Assembly (NCBI GenBank): GCA_964549275.1
Contig: CAZJUP010000001.1
Location: 202,677-266,676 of the forward strand
Direction: 5' to 3'
DNA length: 64,000 bases
Origin: CAZJUP01 sp964549275
GTDB taxonomy: Bacteria; Fidelibacterota; Marinisomatia; Marinisomatales; TCS55
The notes beneath the pieces are model-generated. The model searched no databases and was not told the DNA's origin. It saw nothing but the letters and a program-made list of their open reading frames with translations. Positions 62,972-64,000 of the stretch are shown one piece after another. The first letter of the stretch is position 1. Each line of letters starts with the position of its first letter. Both the position numbers and the translations under genes were made by a program.

Positions 62972-63760
62972 TTGATGAAGCAAAAAATATTAATTACGGT
63001 AAAAACGTATCCTTCTATATCCACTAAATACAGTGAACTTGTTTGCACTGCAGGTATTGCTGAAAATGGTGAATGGGTTCGATTATATCCTCTTCCTTTT
63101 AGAAAACTTGATTATGATAGAAGATATGCAAAGTATCAATGGATTGAATTAGAAATTGAGAAAAACACAAGTGATCCACGACCGGAAAGTTTTAGACCAG
63201 TCAATTATGATAATATTGTTTTAGGTGAAAAAATTGGTACTGAGAATGGGACATGGGCAAGAAGGAAAGAAATTGTTTTACAGAATGTTTACACTAACAT
63301 GTCTGATCTAATTGAAGATGCCAAAGATGAGAGGAAATGTGTATCTCTTGCTGTATTTAAACCTACAAGAATTAAGAACTTTACTATTAAAGAAACATCT
63401 CGAGAGTGGGATCCAAAAAAATTAGCACAATTTAATCAGACAAACATTTTTGAAGATGCAGAAAACCCATTCAAGGTTGTAAGCAAACTTCCATATGAAT
63501 TTCGGTATGAAATTGAAGATGACTCTGGTAAAGTCAGCAAACTAATGATCGAAGATTGGGAGATTGGTCAGCTATTTTGGAATTGTTTGAGAAGACATAA
63601 TGGTGATGAATCCCGAGCATGTGCTGATGTTCGCAAGAAATATTGGGATGAATTTGTATTCAAGAAGGATTTATTTCTTTTTTTAGGTACTACCCAAGTC
63701 TACCATTTTATTGGAAAAAATCCGTTTCTAATTATTGGAACATTTTATCCAATGAAATAA
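62972..63760 (+). CDS. Possible dual-OB domain protein
   Basis: This 262-residue protein (ILITVKTYPSISTKYSELVC, GIAENGEWVRLYPLPFRKL) matches a family I recall as dual-OB-domain proteins, commonly beside DUF488 in defence contexts. The two beta-barrel regions would bind nucleic acid or peptide. It follows the DUF488 gene by 6 bp and is the last gene of the window. The assignment rests on remembered pattern only. Confidence 0.5.
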   Translation: MMKQKILITVKTYPSISTKYSELVCTAGIAENGEWVRLYPLPFRKLDYDRRYAKYQWIELEIEKNTSDPRPESFRPVNYDNIVLGEKIGTENGTWARRKEIVLQNVYTNMSDLIEDAKDERKCVSLAVFKPTRIKNFTIKETSREWDPKKLAQFNQTNIFEDAENPFKVVSKLPYEFRYEIEDDSGKVSKLMIEDWEIGQLFWNCLRRHNGDESRACADVRKKYWDEFVFKKDLFLFLGTTQVYHFIGKNPFLIIGTFYPMK

Positions 63761-64000
63761 GTAAAATGCCTCACCAATTTTATTCACAAACTAACCCTGT
63801 TCATCCTGACACCACTACGTACAGAGTTGCGAACTTTCATTGAAACCATAAAAATAGAAACTTGATAGATGTCCGTAACTCCTAATATGCAAGGTAGATA
63901 CCAGGATTATAGTCTTCTCCGATTCGCACCAAAAGATGGGTTATAGTTTCCGTAATGGAAGCACCACCGAGACAGGCTAAAAAAACTGTCAGATCAGATA
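63761..64000. other. Right edge, no gene seen
   Basis: I see no coding sequence, RNA gene or attachment-site copy here. A short hairpin (gacag...ctgtc with an A-rich loop) lies near 63973-63993, but it is not a clear terminator. Confidence 0.4.

Noticed and set aside
1..64000. CRISPR arrays, tRNA or rRNA genes, insertion sequences, retron or diversity-generating elements
   Set aside because: I saw no regular spaced repeats, no tRNA cloverleaf or rRNA sequence, no transposase and no reverse transcriptase.

Overview
The window reads as bacterial chromosome with the standard code: TAA, TAG and TGA all end genes, most starts are ATG with a few GTG or TTG, and many starts have GGAGG-type ribosome sites. 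It is moderately AT-rich. I could not fix the phylum. Two kinds of short dispersed repeat (a CACAGAG-type unit and possibly an AATTACGC-type unit) point to an environmental bacterial genome, and the phage genes carry copies, so the phage region has probably been resident for some time.

Region 1 (about 0.2-30.4 kb) is a contractile-tailed (myovirus-type) prophage or prophage-derived element. A two-gene tyrosine recombinase module lies on the minus strand (192-1434). The structural genes then run on the plus strand in classical order: large terminase, portal, a 1522-residue multidomain head protein, a tandem adenine methylase/protease/scaffold fusion, decoration protein, major capsid, connectors, sheath, tube, tail chaperones with a clear -1 frameshift signal, tape measure, hub, spike, M15 peptidase, baseplate wedge genes, and Ig/FN3 fibre proteins split over several reading frames. 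I see no repressor, replication gene or small terminase, so this is either a defective or helper-dependent phage, or its early genes lie outside the window.

Region 2 (30.5-33.0 kb) is a five-gene cargo cluster: amidoligase, a 99-residue unknown, a zinc-ribbon protein, a class II glutamine amidotransferase and a gamma-glutamylcyclotransferase-like protein. It looks like a dedicated amide-bond (peptide or metabolite modification) pathway.

Region 3 (33.2-63.8 kb) is a co-directional, tightly packed anti-phage island. It opens with a small excisionase-type HTH protein. A DISARM-like core follows: a helicase-DUF1998 protein with a C-terminal nuclease-like domain, a DrmD-like SNF2 helicase, and an Eco57I/DrmMI-like adenine methylase carrying a PcrA-type Tudor tail. 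Next are a Gabija-like pair (OLD/TOPRIM nuclease plus UvrD-type helicase), a DUF262-HNH GmrSD-like protein, and a YhaO/YhaN (SbcD/SbcC-like) pair. A 2101-residue natural fusion of AddA-like and AddB-like subunits with two nuclease domains comes next, and the island ends with WYL, DUF488 and a possible dual-OB protein.

The strongest candidates for something undescribed are the AddA-AddB fusion coupled to YhaO/YhaN, the DISARM-like variant with fused nuclease and Tudor-tailed methylase, and the phage head genes built as large multidomain fusions.
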